Source: Vibrio hippocampi (lineage in GTDB: Bacteria; Pseudomonadota; Gammaproteobacteria; Enterobacterales; Vibrionaceae). Taken from it: DNA of 64,000 bases. The notes under the pieces are model-generated. The model saw only the letters and a list, made by a program, of their open reading frames with translations, had not been told where the DNA came from and did not search any database. The DNA is taken from the NCBI RefSeq assembly GCF_921292975.1, contig NZ_CAKLCM010000002.1:1674001-1738000 (forward strand), written 5' to 3'. Below, piece after piece: positions 10,455 through 20,993 of this stretch (its first letter is position 1; every line of letters starts with the position of its first letter). A program made the translations under genes and the position numbers.

Positions 10455-10482
10455 ATAGCCGGCATTCGTCGGCTATTTTTCT
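10455..10482 (+). terminator. Terminator or attenuator between lamB and malM
   Basis: ATAGCCG and CGGCTAT form a seven-base stem followed by TTTTTC. It lies 38 bases after lamB and may partly uncouple malM from lamB. Confidence 0.7.
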
Positions 10483-10578
10483 AAGGTTTTTCTAAAATTA
10501 GACCTAACCGACAATGCTCGCTATGGTCAATTGTGTACTCTAGAGAAGCCTTAAGAAAAATAACTAGAAGGATAAAGT

Positions 10579-11430
10579 ATGTACTTTCGTGCCCTTATGT
10601 TAGGTGGTTGTGTCGCTCTCTCCGGCTGCCAATCCACCGAAGTGATTGAACAGACGCAAGTCGCTCAAGCTCAACAAGCTAATAACGTTTCGCAACTTCA
10701 ATCGATCAAGATGACGCTTCCAAGTTCTGCCATTGTGGATATCACCGAGCAAAGTCAGAGGTTCAAATATCAGCATATTGATAGCCCTGTTGCAGTGTTC
10801 GAACTGCCAGCGAACCGCGGTGAGTTTGCCATTTCTATCACTAGCTTAATCGAACAAACGGCATTTGTACCAAGAGCGGTGATCATCGATAAAAACAACC
10901 AAGAGATTGAACGCATCGAAAAAGCCGATTTCGCGTACCAAAAACCGCGACTTAGCAAAGGAAATCGATTAGTCGCCGAGAGGGAGTTTTTCCCACCCGT
11001 TGGCTTAGATTCTGTTTATCTTGTGGTTTATACCGATAAAGCGGATTTAGCTGGCAGTACCGATGTGATCCACCCTGCTCGTTTAGATGCTGAAGCTCGA
11101 GGTAACTACTTCCCAGAAGCGCAGGATCTTTCAATCCCCAACGCGAACACGGGGACAATTGAAGTGTCTCTCGATAGCGTCAGTCTTTTCTCAATCGGTT
11201 CATCGACTAACCAAACCGCAGCACCACAAGCGGCAACCATAGGAGCGGCGACCGCAGTAAAAGCCGTAGAATCCGTGCAGCCAGATACCCAAGTTTACTA
11301 CCACAATGCGATTAGAGAAGCGGTGGAATCCAATAACATCCCTAAAGCTCTTAGCTTACTCGATGAAGCGAAAGCATTAGGGGTAGAAGGTGCACAAGAA
11401 GTGTTTGTGCAGGCGGTTAATAGTAAGTAG
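10579..11430 (+). CDS. malM: Maltose operon periplasmic lipoprotein MalM
   Basis: MalM is a periplasmic protein of the maltose regulon whose molecular task is still unclear. This 283-residue protein has a lipobox ALSGC with the lipidated cysteine at residue 17. It then follows the MalM pattern: a beta-rich N-terminal part (QSQRFKYQHIDSPVAVFELP) and a C-terminal helical part (YYHNAIREAVESNNIPKALS). An AAGGATAAAG ribosome site precedes the ATG. It is downstream of lamB as in E. coli. The lipid anchor differs from the soluble E. coli protein and would tether it to a membrane. Confidence 0.9.
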   Translation: MYFRALMLGGCVALSGCQSTEVIEQTQVAQAQQANNVSQLQSIKMTLPSSAIVDITEQSQRFKYQHIDSPVAVFELPANRGEFAISITSLIEQTAFVPRAVIIDKNNQEIERIEKADFAYQKPRLSKGNRLVAEREFFPPVGLDSVYLVVYTDKADLAGSTDVIHPARLDAEARGNYFPEAQDLSIPNANTGTIEVSLDSVSLFSIGSSTNQTAAPQAATIGAATAVKAVESVQPDTQVYYHNAIREAVESNNIPKALSLLDEAKALGVEGAQEVFVQAVNSK

Positions 11431-11508
11431 CGCAAATAATCAGTAGCGCAACAGCGCGGCAATATATCAATCACCTGAGCATTGTCGACCATTCCAAGCC
11501 AAATTATA

Positions 11509-11543
11509 TAAGGGCAATCTGCATGATTGCCCTTACTTTTTTA
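11509..11543. terminator. Bidirectional terminator between malM and a small periplasmic gene
   Basis: TAAGGGCAATC and GATTGCCCTTA form an 11-base stem with a short loop and T-rich flank on the plus strand (ACTTTTTTAC). It serves malM and, read in reverse, the convergent small gene. Confidence 0.8.
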
Positions 11544-11553
11544 CTGCCTAAAC

Positions 11554-11745
11554 TTAGCTTTGCACCTGTTTTTTCAACTCTTTTTTCAACTCATTACTTT
11601 TCAACTCGTTGCAACGAGTAATTTCCATCGAACCTAGATATTGACCATCAACACTGCATGGCAAATTAGGTACGCCACCAGTGCCGCTGCTAGCATAAGT
11701 AAAGGCGCTAAATAACAATAGCATTGTAGAGATCAGTCGTATCAT
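11554..11745 (-). CDS. Small secreted protein of unknown function
   Basis: This 63-residue protein is not recognised. The ATG at 11745 has a good AGGAGTG ribosome site and opens a signal peptide (MIRLISTMLLLFSAFTYA). The mature part is about 45 residues with two cysteines (LPCSVDG and ITRCNEL) that could form a disulfide bond, and a charged lysine-rich tail (ELKKELKKQVQS). A periplasmic location is likely. It stands alone between malM and malQ and converges on malM at a shared terminator. Similar tiny exported proteins are widespread in Vibrio, without known role. Confidence 0.6.
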   Translation of the reverse strand: MIRLISTMLLLFSAFTYASSGTGGVPNLPCSVDGQYLGSMEITRCNELKSNELKKELKKQVQS

Positions 11746-11772
11746 TTTGACACTCCTAGTAATTGAGGACAT

Positions 11773-12037
11773 TGCTGTTGAGCTAATGCATTATAGGAAA
11801 TATAAATAGAGTTTCTTGTCTCATTTTTTCTCTGTTGATGAGCCCCTTGATGCCCGCCATGTTCCTCCATGACAGACAAAAAAATGCCCGCAATCTGCGG
11901 GCACTATCTCTTAAAGTAAAGCTTCTTAGAACAATGTTTTAGGGTAAAGCTTCTCAGAGTAACGTTTCTTAGGGTAAAGTCTCTTCAGGTACGGTCACCA
12001 TAGGCAAGATAAAGCCTATTTTTTCATGGTGATTGGC
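11773..12037. repeat. malQ 3' region: terminator and imperfect tandem repeat
   Basis: Three direct repeat units run from 11916 to 11943, 11944 to 11973 and 11974 to 11989 (the last partial), each starting GTAAAG and the first two ending TTAGG. A further hairpin TAGGC/GCCTA with a plus-strand T-run sits at about 12001-12026. The region lies between malQ and the small secreted gene and holds no ORF. Confidence 0.65.
11878..11905 (-). terminator. Terminator of the malPQ operon
   Basis: Read on the minus strand, TGCCCGCA and TGCGGGCA form an eight-base stem with a three-base loop, followed by seven T. It lies about 130 bases beyond the malQ stop codon. Confidence 0.8.
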
Positions 12038-14221
12038 TTATTGACCACTGGCTTTTGCTCGTACCTCAGTTAAATGTTTAGCCATTCGATTCACATTCTC
12101 GCGACGGAAAATCTCGTCTAGATTGATCGATAGCTTACGACGCCAGTTCGGGTATTCATCGACGGTGCCCGGGATGTTAACGGGGTTTTCCATCTCCAAC
12201 CAGTCCTCTAACTGAACGCTCAGTAAAGCAGAATTTCCTGCAGCAACATGCAGTTGCAACGCTTCATTTAAGTAACCATCCATTGGTACATATTGGGCAT
12301 CGTGTCCTACACCATCAGGCAGATAACCATGCCAACGAACACTATCTAGGATGCCTTGTTTACACACTAAGCGATCATCAAATAACGCCGCTAGCTGCTT
12401 TTCATCGGGATACAATCCAATTTCACGCCCCAGTTTCAAGTCATCGCAGTGCCAAAAACCACGCAGCGTCGGCATATCGTGGGTACAAAGCGCAGACATT
12501 GATTGACCAGCATAATGTGTCGGTGAAATAAATCCGCCATCCTCTTCTGACGTTTCGAAAAAGAACACCTTATAAGAGTGAACACCAGCATCTCGCAAGA
12601 TATCAACGATTTCATCCGGAACCGTGCCCAAATCTTCGCCAATCACCGAACATTGGTGACGGTGCGACTCAAGAGCAAGAATCGCCAGCATATCTTCCAC
12701 TGGGTAATAAAGGTACGCGCCTTCCGTCGCCTTCTCGCCTTTGGGGATCCACCACAAACGCAATAGCCCTAATACATGGTCGATACGCAATGCGCCGCAG
12801 TGCTTCATATTGGCGCGCAACAGTTGGATATAGGCATCGTAACTGGTGGTTCTCAGCACTTGTGGATTAAGAGGTGGCAGTCCCCAATTTTGCCCCAGAG
12901 GACCAAGAACGTCTGGCGGTGCGCCGATACTCGCATCAAGCACCAAGTTACCATCATCTGCCCACGCTTCACTGCCTGAGTCAGCCACACCCACAGCAAG
13001 ATCGCGATAAAGACCAACCGCCATGCCTTTCTCTTCTGCAAGATTTTGCGCTTCTTTGATCTGGTCATTCGCTAGCCATTGTAAATACATATAGAGATGA
13101 ACCTTGTCTTGGTTTTCTCTGATGTACTTTTGCGTTGCCGCAGAGCGATAACAACGATAGTTTTCAGGGAAGACAGGCCAACCCCAAGTGTGCTCATCTT
13201 CCGCACGTAAATCCGCATGTAAGGCATCAAACGCCGCCTGATGCACTAAGCTATCGCCGCCCTGTTCAACAAAGTCCAAGAAAGCCCTCGCGCGACTACT
13301 CTCTTTGTCTAAATGGCGAGTTTTAAATTCATCAAATAGCAGTGGAAGCACACTCATTTTGAGTGTTGATACTTCGCTATAATTCACCCACTCAGTTTCT
13401 CGAGCGGCTTTTAGACGTTGCTGGAACTCGGTGCTTCCTACTAACTGCTGAGCCTGAGCACTTAATGCAAACTCAGGTACCGAACTCACATCGATATACA
13501 GAACATTTAGCCAGCGACGCGAAGATGGGCTGTAAGGGCTCGCCCCTTCGGGATTAGCCGGAAATAGCGAGTGAATTGGGTTTAAGCCGATAAAGTCACC
13601 ACCACGAGCGGCAATATCACTGACTAACTGTTTAAGGTCACCAAAGTCTCCCATTCCCCAGTTATGTTGGGTACGAAGGGTGTAAAGTTGAACACTCGGA
13701 CCCCAGAGCTTTCTCTGTTGTTGAAGAGCGCCCTGCTTAAAGCAGGCTCTTGGTGTTCTAATCAGCGTCATTTGGTAAGGCACTTTACGGCGCTTACGAT
13801 TGATAAAGAGTGTGTGATAACCCCAGGCAAGATCTTTTGGCAATCCAAAGACGAGAGGTCCACCGTCGGCACGCTCATCACGAATCGTTTGATATTGTAG
13901 GTAGCCTTCAAACACCTCACCTTGCTCAGTTTCCAAACGCCAGCTGAAATCATTTTCACGAGCACTTGTGCCAAGGTTAAGTTCTACCTCAAAAGCATCA
14001 CCATCGCGAAGCACAAGTACCGGCTCTAAAACTGGCTTTTTATGCTTCTTTTCTGCTGATGCTAGTAAATTTTCATCATTGCTTGTGTCGTAGCCGAGTG
14101 ACGTGAGTAGGCGGCGCAGGGTGGTTTCTGACACCTCAGCCTCGTCTCCCCATGCGCTAACATAACTGTCAGCTAAGCGCGCCATGTCTGCGACTTTCTT
14201 TAATACTGTTTGTTGTTTCAT
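12038..14221 (-). CDS. malQ: 4-alpha-glucanotransferase (amylomaltase) MalQ
   Basis: MalQ disproportionates maltodextrins in the cytoplasm, making longer chains for MalP and releasing glucose. The ATG at 14221 is chosen because GGAGAAAG lies eight bases upstream; an upstream GTG/ATG at 14284 would add 21 unlikely residues. The resulting 727-residue protein shows GH77 motifs: the loop GASPYSPSSRRWLN, the nucleophile in ALRIDHVLGL, the acid in VIGEDLGTVP and the third aspartate in CTHDMPTLRG. The N-terminal extension of about 150 residues is typical of gammaproteobacterial MalQ. It follows malP by about 100 bases in the same direction. Confidence 0.95.
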   Translation of the reverse strand: MKQQTVLKKVADMARLADSYVSAWGDEAEVSETTLRRLLTSLGYDTSNDENLLASAEKKHKKPVLEPVLVLRDGDAFEVELNLGTSARENDFSWRLETEQGEVFEGYLQYQTIRDERADGGPLVFGLPKDLAWGYHTLFINRKRRKVPYQMTLIRTPRACFKQGALQQQRKLWGPSVQLYTLRTQHNWGMGDFGDLKQLVSDIAARGGDFIGLNPIHSLFPANPEGASPYSPSSRRWLNVLYIDVSSVPEFALSAQAQQLVGSTEFQQRLKAARETEWVNYSEVSTLKMSVLPLLFDEFKTRHLDKESSRARAFLDFVEQGGDSLVHQAAFDALHADLRAEDEHTWGWPVFPENYRCYRSAATQKYIRENQDKVHLYMYLQWLANDQIKEAQNLAEEKGMAVGLYRDLAVGVADSGSEAWADDGNLVLDASIGAPPDVLGPLGQNWGLPPLNPQVLRTTSYDAYIQLLRANMKHCGALRIDHVLGLLRLWWIPKGEKATEGAYLYYPVEDMLAILALESHRHQCSVIGEDLGTVPDEIVDILRDAGVHSYKVFFFETSEEDGGFISPTHYAGQSMSALCTHDMPTLRGFWHCDDLKLGREIGLYPDEKQLAALFDDRLVCKQGILDSVRWHGYLPDGVGHDAQYVPMDGYLNEALQLHVAAGNSALLSVQLEDWLEMENPVNIPGTVDEYPNWRRKLSINLDEIFRRENVNRMAKHLTEVRAKASGQ

Positions 14222-14322
14222 CGCTTTCTCCGGAAGTAGTACTGACACCTTCCATGTGGGTTTACTCGAGTATTTGGATACCAACCAAGGTAGCGTTGGC
14301 TACCTTGGTTGGGTGTGGCTGA

Positions 14323-16776
14323 TTAACGATTAACGGCTTCTAGTTTCCAGATATTATTCACATAATCGCGAATCGAGCGGTCTGATGTGAACTTACCTAC
14401 TAGCGCGGTGTTAAGAATGGCTTTCTTTGCCCATCCAGCTTGATCTTGGTACTGCTTACCCATGGCTTCGTGCGCTTCAACATAAGAAGCAAAGTCAGCC
14501 AAACATAGGTATGGATCACCACCATCAAGCAAACTGTCGTAAGTTGCACGCAACAAGCCCGGTTGACCTGGTGTGAACTCTTCACCGAGTAGTAAGTCCA
14601 GAGAGGCTTTAAGCAGGTGATCGGCATTGTAGTAGTCGTAAGGGTTATAGCCTTGAGCTTTTAACTCTTTCACTCCTTCAACATCGAGACCGAAAATGTA
14701 GATATTTTCATCGCCAACTTCTTCACGGATCTCAACGTTGGCACCATCCATCGTACCGATAGTCAATGCACCGTTTAGCGCCATCTTCATGTTGCCCGTA
14801 CCGGAGGCTTCTTTACCGGCTAAAGAAATTTGTTGTGACACATCCGCCGCCGGAATAATGATCTCCGCCATGCTAACGCGGTAGTCAGGAATAAAGACCA
14901 CTTTCAGTTTGTTACCAATACGCGGGTCGTTATTGATCTTGTCGGCTATCTTGTTGACCGCGAAAATAATCTCTTTCGCTAGGTGATAACCTGGGGCTGC
15001 TTTCGCTGCAAAGAACGCCACACGAGGTGTACATTCAAAATCAGGGTTGTTGATGATGCGATGGTACAGAGACAAGATGTGCAACAGGTCTAAATGCTGA
15101 CGCTTGTATTCATGTAGACGTTTAATCTGAACATCAAAGATAGCGTTGGTATCGAGCTTGATGCCCATATTCTCTTCAACCCAATCCGCCAAACGCTGTT
15201 TGTTCTGCTTCTTAACCGCCATAAACGCTTGCTGGAAACGGGCATCGGTTGCGTACTGTGCAATACCTTCAAGCTGCTCAAGCTTAGCGGGCCACTCAGT
15301 ACCAATTTTCTCAGAGATCAAGTTTGATAGACCTGGGTTACAGAATTTCAACCAACGTCTTGGCGTGATCCCATTGGTCACATTGTGTAGACGCGTTGGG
15401 TACATCTCATGAAACTCAGGGAACAGGTCTTTCTTCACCAATTGAGAGTGTAAAGCTGCTACGCCGTTGACCGCATAAGAACCAATCACACACAAGTTTG
15501 CCATGCGCACCATACGGTGGAAGCCTTCTTCGATGATAGATAGCTTCTGTTGCTTAGCCGCATCACCTGGCCACATCGCACGCACTTGTTGTAGGAAACG
15601 GTGGTTGATTTCGTAGATGATTTCCATGTGACGCGGCAATAAGTGCTGAATCAAAGATTCAGACCACGTTTCTAACGCTTCTGGAAGTAACGTATGGTTG
15701 GTATAAGCAAAGGTCTTAGAGCTGATATCCCAAGCGGCTTCCCAAGTGAGACCTTTCTCATCAATGAGGATGCGCATTAACTCAGGAATGGCAATCGTCG
15801 GGTGAGTATCGTTAAGCTGAATCGTTTCTTGTTCAGGCAGCTGCTCAAGGGAGTAACCTGTGGCTTGGTGACGACGCAAAATGTCGCGTACCGACGCGGC
15901 TGAATGGAAATACTGCTGCATTAGACGCAGAGTCTTGCCTTTCTCGTGGTTATCATTTGGATATAACACTTTGGTGATATTGCCTGCATCCAGCAACGCA
16001 TGCTGAGCTTCGAAGTAGTCACCATTGTTGAAACTGGCGAGGGAAAACGGCGTAATAGCCTGACATTCCCACAGACGCAGTGGATAAACCGTTTCAGACT
16101 CATAGCCGACAATCGGTAGATCCCAAGGCATCGCTTTAACAAACATACCCGGCACCCATTTGCGCACTTCTTTCCCGTTTTCCATGACCGTTTCTACGCT
16201 GCCATAAAAACCGATCTCTTGCGCAAGCTCTGGTCGAGCAATCTCCCAAGGGTAACCTTCTACACCACGCCATGCGTCTGGTGCTTCTTGTTGACGACCC
16301 TCCTTGAAGGATTGTTTAAACAGTCCGTACTCGTAGTGAAGACCGTAGCCAACCGTTGGGTACTCTTGAGCAGCACAAGAATCCATAAAGCACGCTGCGA
16401 GACGACCAAGACCACCGTTGCCTAGAGAGGGATCACGCTCTTCCTCTAGCAAATCGGTAAGGCTGTGACCTAACTCAGCCATCGCTTCAGTGACTTGCTC
16501 ATAGAGCCCCATGCTGATGAGGTTATTACCGGTTAGACGACCAATCAAAAACTCAAGCGATAGGTAGTTAACACTTTTGGCTTGCTGTACTTGAGGGTCA
16601 GCTTCCGTCGCCAGCAGATCAAAGGTCGTGAACTCCGATAGTGCTCGACCCATCGCCAAATACCAAATACGGCTGTCTGCGTTGTCAATAGTGTGGGCAT
16701 AAGTAACAGATAAATGTTTCTTTACGCTTTGTTGGAATGACTTCTTATCAAATTTTTTTTGTAGGCTAGGCTTCAT
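14323..16776 (-). CDS. malP: Maltodextrin phosphorylase MalP
   Basis: MalP releases glucose-1-phosphate from maltodextrin ends, using pyridoxal phosphate. The 817-residue protein carries the cofactor lysine in SGTGNMK (K664) and other family stretches such as LGNGGLGRLAACF and IQLNDTHPTIAIPELMR. The length is close to E. coli MalP (797). It is the first gene of the malPQ operon and is divergent from malT across about 700 bases carrying MalT boxes. The family includes glycogen phosphorylase; context and the lack of an N-terminal regulatory extension favour MalP. Confidence 0.95.
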   Translation of the reverse strand: MKPSLQKKFDKKSFQQSVKKHLSVTYAHTIDNADSRIWYLAMGRALSEFTTFDLLATEADPQVQQAKSVNYLSLEFLIGRLTGNNLISMGLYEQVTEAMAELGHSLTDLLEEERDPSLGNGGLGRLAACFMDSCAAQEYPTVGYGLHYEYGLFKQSFKEGRQQEAPDAWRGVEGYPWEIARPELAQEIGFYGSVETVMENGKEVRKWVPGMFVKAMPWDLPIVGYESETVYPLRLWECQAITPFSLASFNNGDYFEAQHALLDAGNITKVLYPNDNHEKGKTLRLMQQYFHSAASVRDILRRHQATGYSLEQLPEQETIQLNDTHPTIAIPELMRILIDEKGLTWEAAWDISSKTFAYTNHTLLPEALETWSESLIQHLLPRHMEIIYEINHRFLQQVRAMWPGDAAKQQKLSIIEEGFHRMVRMANLCVIGSYAVNGVAALHSQLVKKDLFPEFHEMYPTRLHNVTNGITPRRWLKFCNPGLSNLISEKIGTEWPAKLEQLEGIAQYATDARFQQAFMAVKKQNKQRLADWVEENMGIKLDTNAIFDVQIKRLHEYKRQHLDLLHILSLYHRIINNPDFECTPRVAFFAAKAAPGYHLAKEIIFAVNKIADKINNDPRIGNKLKVVFIPDYRVSMAEIIIPAADVSQQISLAGKEASGTGNMKMALNGALTIGTMDGANVEIREEVGDENIYIFGLDVEGVKELKAQGYNPYDYYNADHLLKASLDLLLGEEFTPGQPGLLRATYDSLLDGGDPYLCLADFASYVEAHEAMGKQYQDQAGWAKKAILNTALVGKFTSDRSIRDYVNNIWKLEAVNR

Positions 16777-17472
16777 AGTGAAATTCTCACATCCAGATCT
16801 AATTTATCTGCCTATAATCGTGCATTTCCAACACTCGATAAGCATCCTCCCAGCCCTTGGTTTAGCGAGGATGAGAGTTCAGGGCGTAGAGTAGCAAATC
16901 GGTATTTTGCTCTCGGTAAGCGTGCTCAATTTTGCTCCTGAGGCTAGATATACTGGTACTTTACTTGACTACACCCCCCTTTAATTGTGTTGGCGATTCC
17001 TAACCCTAAACCTTGCCATGACACTGTTTTATCAGCTTTCTAAAGCGTTAATCCGATCACAGTAGTTTTTCATTTGCCAGACAAATACATTCACTGACAG
17101 ACATACGCGACAAGGTGAACGTTGCATCAGCGAACAAATGGTGACCAAACTCACAAAACAAGGGCGTAGTGATGCAGATCTCATTTGAGACTTAAGAATT
17201 AGGAAGTGGATCATTGTTATCACTCTCAACCATGTCGTACCATCCAGATCAAAAGGTTGATTCTATTTTTTATTTTTGCATTTTCACGACATTCAAAGGT
17301 TTAGCTAACAGACAAGACTCGCCACCTTTGGTTTTGGTTTTGGTTTTGTTTTTGTTAATTTTGGCTTGGACAGCAAGCGTAGTCACTCATAGCAACAATA
17401 ATATTGAGGCGCCTCTCTTGCGAGTTCTTAGCTAACAGCTAACCGTCACGATTAATTAAGGACATTTCACAT
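16777..17472. promoter_or_regulatory. malP/malT divergent control region
   Basis: Near malP the minus strand has GGGAGGATG (about 16845-16853), and the plus strand has GAGGATGAGAG (16868-16878) followed three bases later by GGGCGTAGAG (16882-16891); these look like paired MalT boxes. Further on, GGTGACCAAACTCACA at 17140-17155 fits the CRP pattern GTGA-N6-TCAC and would fit catabolite control of malT, as known in E. coli. At about 17326-17355 there is a short T/G-rich tandem run (TTTTGG units). No ORF here has convincing features. Confidence 0.6.
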
Positions 17473-20181
17473 ATGTGGATTCCCTCGAAACTTACTCGCC
17501 CTGGACGCCTACACAACGCCATCTTTAGACCACGCGTACTCGATCTATTACAACAAGCGTGCTACTGCAAGTTGGTACTATTTCGCTCACCTGCGGGCTA
17601 CGGCAAAACCACCATGGCAGCGCAATGGTTGGCAGATAAACCAAACGTGGGTTGGTATAGCATTGATGAAAGCGACAACGACAGCTTTTACTTTGTTAAC
17701 TACCTATTGCAGGCTTTAAATAAAGCGACAGATTCCAGTTGCGCCACTGCACAGTCTTTGGCAGAAAAACGTCAATTCTCCTCTCTCTATTCCCTATTTA
17801 GTGACGTCTTTTCCGAAATGGTCGCATTTCAGCAAGAATGCTACATTGTGCTTGATGACTACCACCTGATACACAATGACGAAATCCATGAAGCCATGCG
17901 GTTCTTCTTGAAACACATGCCGGACAACTTAACGATTGTCGTGACAAGTCGTGCTAATCCACCGCTGGGCACCGCTAACCTCAGGGTGCGTGATCTTATG
18001 ATAGAGCTCAGCGATGAATTACTTGCCTTTGACACCGAAGAGACGACTCGATTCTTTAATCAACGTATTGCCGATGGTATTGATGAAGAGACCGCTAACA
18101 ATCTAAGAAGCTATGTTGAAGGTTGGCCATCCGCATTGCAGTTGATCGCGCTTCAAACACAACACCTAAACCGCACGCTAGCACAAACAGCAGAGTCGGT
18201 TTCCCATTTTAACCGTGCTCACTTATGGGATTATTTGGTGGAAGAAGTGTTTGATCTGCTTGATCAAGAGACACGCTACTTCTTAATGCAAATATCCGTG
18301 CTTGACCATTTCAACGACAAACTGGTGTTGGCGCTCACTGATCGCGAAGACGCACTGGGTATGATCGAGGCGCTCAACCGCTATGGTCTGTTTATTTATC
18401 CATTAGAGGGAGAGCATAACTGGTTCCGCTTCCATAATCTGTTTGGCGAGTTTCTAGCTCATGAGCGTAAAGCTCGTATCCCTCAGCAAGAGAGCAAACT
18501 ACAACACAATGCTGCGGTCGCGTGGTTGAAACAAAAAATGCCGCATCAGGCACTCAAGCATGCCCAAAAAGCCGCCGACAATCACCTTTTGGTCGAAATT
18601 CTTAACAAATACGGCTGGAAAATGTTCAACCAAGGTGAACTCTCCACGTTAGAAATTGCGATCAATCAATTAGATAAAGATATCCTCTTCAATCACCCTA
18701 AACTTACCATGCTGCAAGCTTGGTTAGCACAAAGCCAACATCGGTATAACCAAGTTGGTGAATTACTTAATGAAGCGACTAAGCAGCACAAGGCTCGTGA
18801 TCTAGAAATGGATGTCCGCTACCAAGGACAAGAAAATGCCCTGCTGGCGCAAGTTGCTATCAATAGTAACCAGCCAGAAAAGGCGCTTGAACTAGCAGAA
18901 TTGGCACTCAGCCAGCTTGATCCGACCGTTTATCGTAGTCGTATCGTGGCGACTTCCATTGTGGGAGAAGTCAATCACGTACTAGGCAACCTTGAGCGTG
19001 CCTTACCTATGATGCAGCAAACTGAGAAATTGGCTCGTCAATATCAAGTCTATCATCAAGCGTTATGGGCGATTCTGCAGCAAAGTGAAATCTTAATTGC
19101 TCAAGGCTATGTGCAAGCGGCGTTTGAACTGCAATCATCCGCTTTCCAATTAATCGAAGACCAGCAACTTCAACAACTGCCACTGCATGAGTTTTTATTG
19201 CGCATCCGAGCGCAAGTACTGTGGTGTTGGAACCGCTTAGATGAAGCCGAAGAGTGTGCGTATAAAGGATTACAGATCTTAGAAGACCACTCACCAAGTC
19301 AACATCTTCATAGCTACTCGATGTTGGCTCGCATTGCCATCGGTCGTGGAAAACTAGACAAAGCCGGTAAGTTTATTGAGCATATCCAGCATCTGCTCAA
19401 GCAATCCACTTACCATGTTGATTGGACCGCTAACGCCTCGTTATCGCTACTGCTTTTCTGGCAAGCCCGCGGAAATATAGGGGCTATCGAAGAGTGGCTA
19501 CGCACAGCGGTTCGCCCTAAAACCGCCACCAACCATTTTACCCAATTACAGTGGCGTAATATTGCGCGTGCCTACATCAGCACGGGTCAATTTGAAAAAG
19601 CCAGTGAAGCACTCAGTTTTTTACAAGGTGAAGCCAAACGCGTCAACTTGGTCACCGATACCAACCGAAATCTGATTGTAGAATCGGTATTATCGGTACA
19701 CCAACACGACGAAGAACGCTCTAAACAACTACTCAAGCAGGCGTTAATCATGACCACTCAAACTGGCATGGTCGGTAACTTCCTAACCGATGGTGCCGCA
19801 ATACGTGAGGGGCTTGATAAACTGATCCTTAACCATGAACTCGGCGATCTTGAACACCATCGCGCCCAGCAGTTGATGAAGGATATTTCCTTGACGCAAC
19901 ACAGCCGCTCTGTGCACTTTGATGAAGAGTTTGTGGAAACATTGATCAACCATCCGAACGTACCCGAGTTAGTGCGCACCAGCCCACTGACCCAACGTGA
20001 ATGGCAGGTTCTCGGTCTGATCTATTCCGGATTTGGCAACGAACAAATTGCACAAAAACTCGACGTCGCGGGAACCACCATCAAGACGCATATTCGTAAC
20101 CTGTATCAGAAGTTAAACATCGCTAACCGTAAAGAGGCTATCGCCACTGCTGAGAATTTATTGCAGTTGATGGGGTATTAG
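17473..20181 (+). CDS. malT: Maltose regulon transcriptional activator MalT
   Basis: MalT is the ATP- and maltotriose-dependent activator of the mal genes. This 902-residue protein has a STAND-type NTPase domain with Walker [10 protein letters not shown] at 39-47 and Walker B-like IVLDDYH near 135-141, a winged-helix and superhelical TPR-like middle (about 340-800), and a C-terminal LuxR-type helix-turn-helix ([12 protein letters not shown] ... [25 protein letters not shown], about 836-895). The length equals E. coli MalT (901). It is divergent from malPQ and ends at a strong terminator. It is expected to act at all boxes described in this window and to be held inactive by MalK. Confidence 0.97.
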   Translation: MWIPSKLTRPGRLHNAIFRPRVLDLLQQACYCKLVLFRSPAGYGKTTMAAQWLADKPNVGWYSIDESDNDSFYFVNYLLQALNKATDSSCATAQSLAEKRQFSSLYSLFSDVFSEMVAFQQECYIVLDDYHLIHNDEIHEAMRFFLKHMPDNLTIVVTSRANPPLGTANLRVRDLMIELSDELLAFDTEETTRFFNQRIADGIDEETANNLRSYVEGWPSALQLIALQTQHLNRTLAQTAESVSHFNRAHLWDYLVEEVFDLLDQETRYFLMQISVLDHFNDKLVLALTDREDALGMIEALNRYGLFIYPLEGEHNWFRFHNLFGEFLAHERKARIPQQESKLQHNAAVAWLKQKMPHQALKHAQKAADNHLLVEILNKYGWKMFNQGELSTLEIAINQLDKDILFNHPKLTMLQAWLAQSQHRYNQVGELLNEATKQHKARDLEMDVRYQGQENALLAQVAINSNQPEKALELAELALSQLDPTVYRSRIVATSIVGEVNHVLGNLERALPMMQQTEKLARQYQVYHQALWAILQQSEILIAQGYVQAAFELQSSAFQLIEDQQLQQLPLHEFLLRIRAQVLWCWNRLDEAEECAYKGLQILEDHSPSQHLHSYSMLARIAIGRGKLDKAGKFIEHIQHLLKQSTYHVDWTANASLSLLLFWQARGNIGAIEEWLRTAVRPKTATNHFTQLQWRNIARAYISTGQFEKASEALSFLQGEAKRVNLVTDTNRNLIVESVLSVHQHDEERSKQLLKQALIMTTQTGMVGNFLTDGAAIREGLDKLILNHELGDLEHHRAQQLMKDISLTQHSRSVHFDEEFVETLINHPNVPELVRTSPLTQREWQVLGLIYSGFGNEQIAQKLDVAGTTIKTHIRNLYQKLNIANRKEAIATAENLLQLMGY

Positions 20182-20669
20182 TATGATGTTGAGTTAAGTC
20201 AGACGACAAGATGACTTAAAGACACAGAATAGCTAATGACTTTTGGTTAAAACCACACTCGACAAAGGATAAAATAACCGACCTTTCGGTTATTTTATCC
20301 TTATTATTGAGTATTCAAACTTTATATTTCATCAGCAAGTTATATGAGAAAACCTTTAGTCCTGCAAAACCACCATAACTATGACTCCCTCAATGAAATA
20401 AATAGACATACCCTAGAAAGACTCATAATATATCGCACTAACTCGTCGTACGTTATTTTTCCCAGCCATTCACGCCTTCATTATTCAAATTAATATTGTT
20501 CACATCAATTGAATTAATTAAATATCACTGCACCCAAATTCACTAATTGGTGAGTTGTCATTACGACAAAAAATGCGTGTTGAAACTAACTACAACTTGT
20601 TTAAAGTTGCATATTCATGCCCTACACTTTCGTAGACGTATGATTTAGTTAATGTTTTATGGAAAGAAA
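20182..20669. other. Gene-free stretch after malT
   Basis: Apart from the malT terminator, this A/T-rich stretch holds no ORF or clear RNA. The final 100 bases presumably carry the promoter of the lipoprotein gene, but no confident promoter was identified. Confidence 0.5.
20265..20305 (+). terminator. Terminator after malT
   Basis: AAGGATAAAATAACCGA and TCGGTTATTTTATCCTT form a 17-base near-perfect stem with a very short loop, about 85 bases after malT. It can act in both directions. Confidence 0.85.
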
Positions 20670-20993
20670 ATGAAAAAATACATCGCACTTATCGGCATTC
20701 TAATGTTTACTGGATGTAGCATTATTGATAACAACACGCGAGACAATCTCAGTCTCCAGAAAAAAGCAGCATTTGCATTAGGGACAAGCGCAAATAATGT
20801 GAAGATTGAAAACCGTACTGCAGATATAATCAAAGTTGAGTTCGACGCTATATATAAAGGTCGTCGTTTTCAATGTTATTATACCGGTGGTGTCATCGTT
20901 ACTAGCGACGCTATCTGCTCAGCAACAGATGGAAAAGGCATGCCTGCAGGGGCAAATTGCAATGCGCTACTAAAAGCGGCAGGTAAATGTTGA
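20670..20993 (+). CDS. Small lipoprotein of unknown function
   Basis: This protein has 107 residues from the ATG at 20670, which is preceded by GGAAAG. It begins with a lipoprotein signal (MKKYIALIGILMFTGC), cysteine 16 being the lipid anchor. The remainder contains four more cysteines (QCYYTGG, AICSA, ANCNA and the C-terminal GKC), suggesting disulfide bonds in the periplasm. A stretch KIENRTADIIKVEFDAIYKGRRFQC looks like a small beta-sandwich. No family is recognised. It is monocistronic, with its own terminator, in the accessory stretch between malT and the cassette array. Confidence 0.7.
   Translation: MKKYIALIGILMFTGCSIIDNNTRDNLSLQKKAAFALGTSANNVKIENRTADIIKVEFDAIYKGRRFQCYYTGGVIVTSDAICSATDGKGMPAGANCNALLKAAGKC

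Noticed and set aside
17032-17229. Minus-strand 65-codon frame between malP and malT
   Set aside because: No recognisable protein features, and it covers the CRP-like site.
17214-17435. 73-codon frame before malT with a hydrophobic stretch
   Set aside because: The hydrophobic part comes from the TTTTGG simple repeat; no ribosome site and it overlaps the control region.
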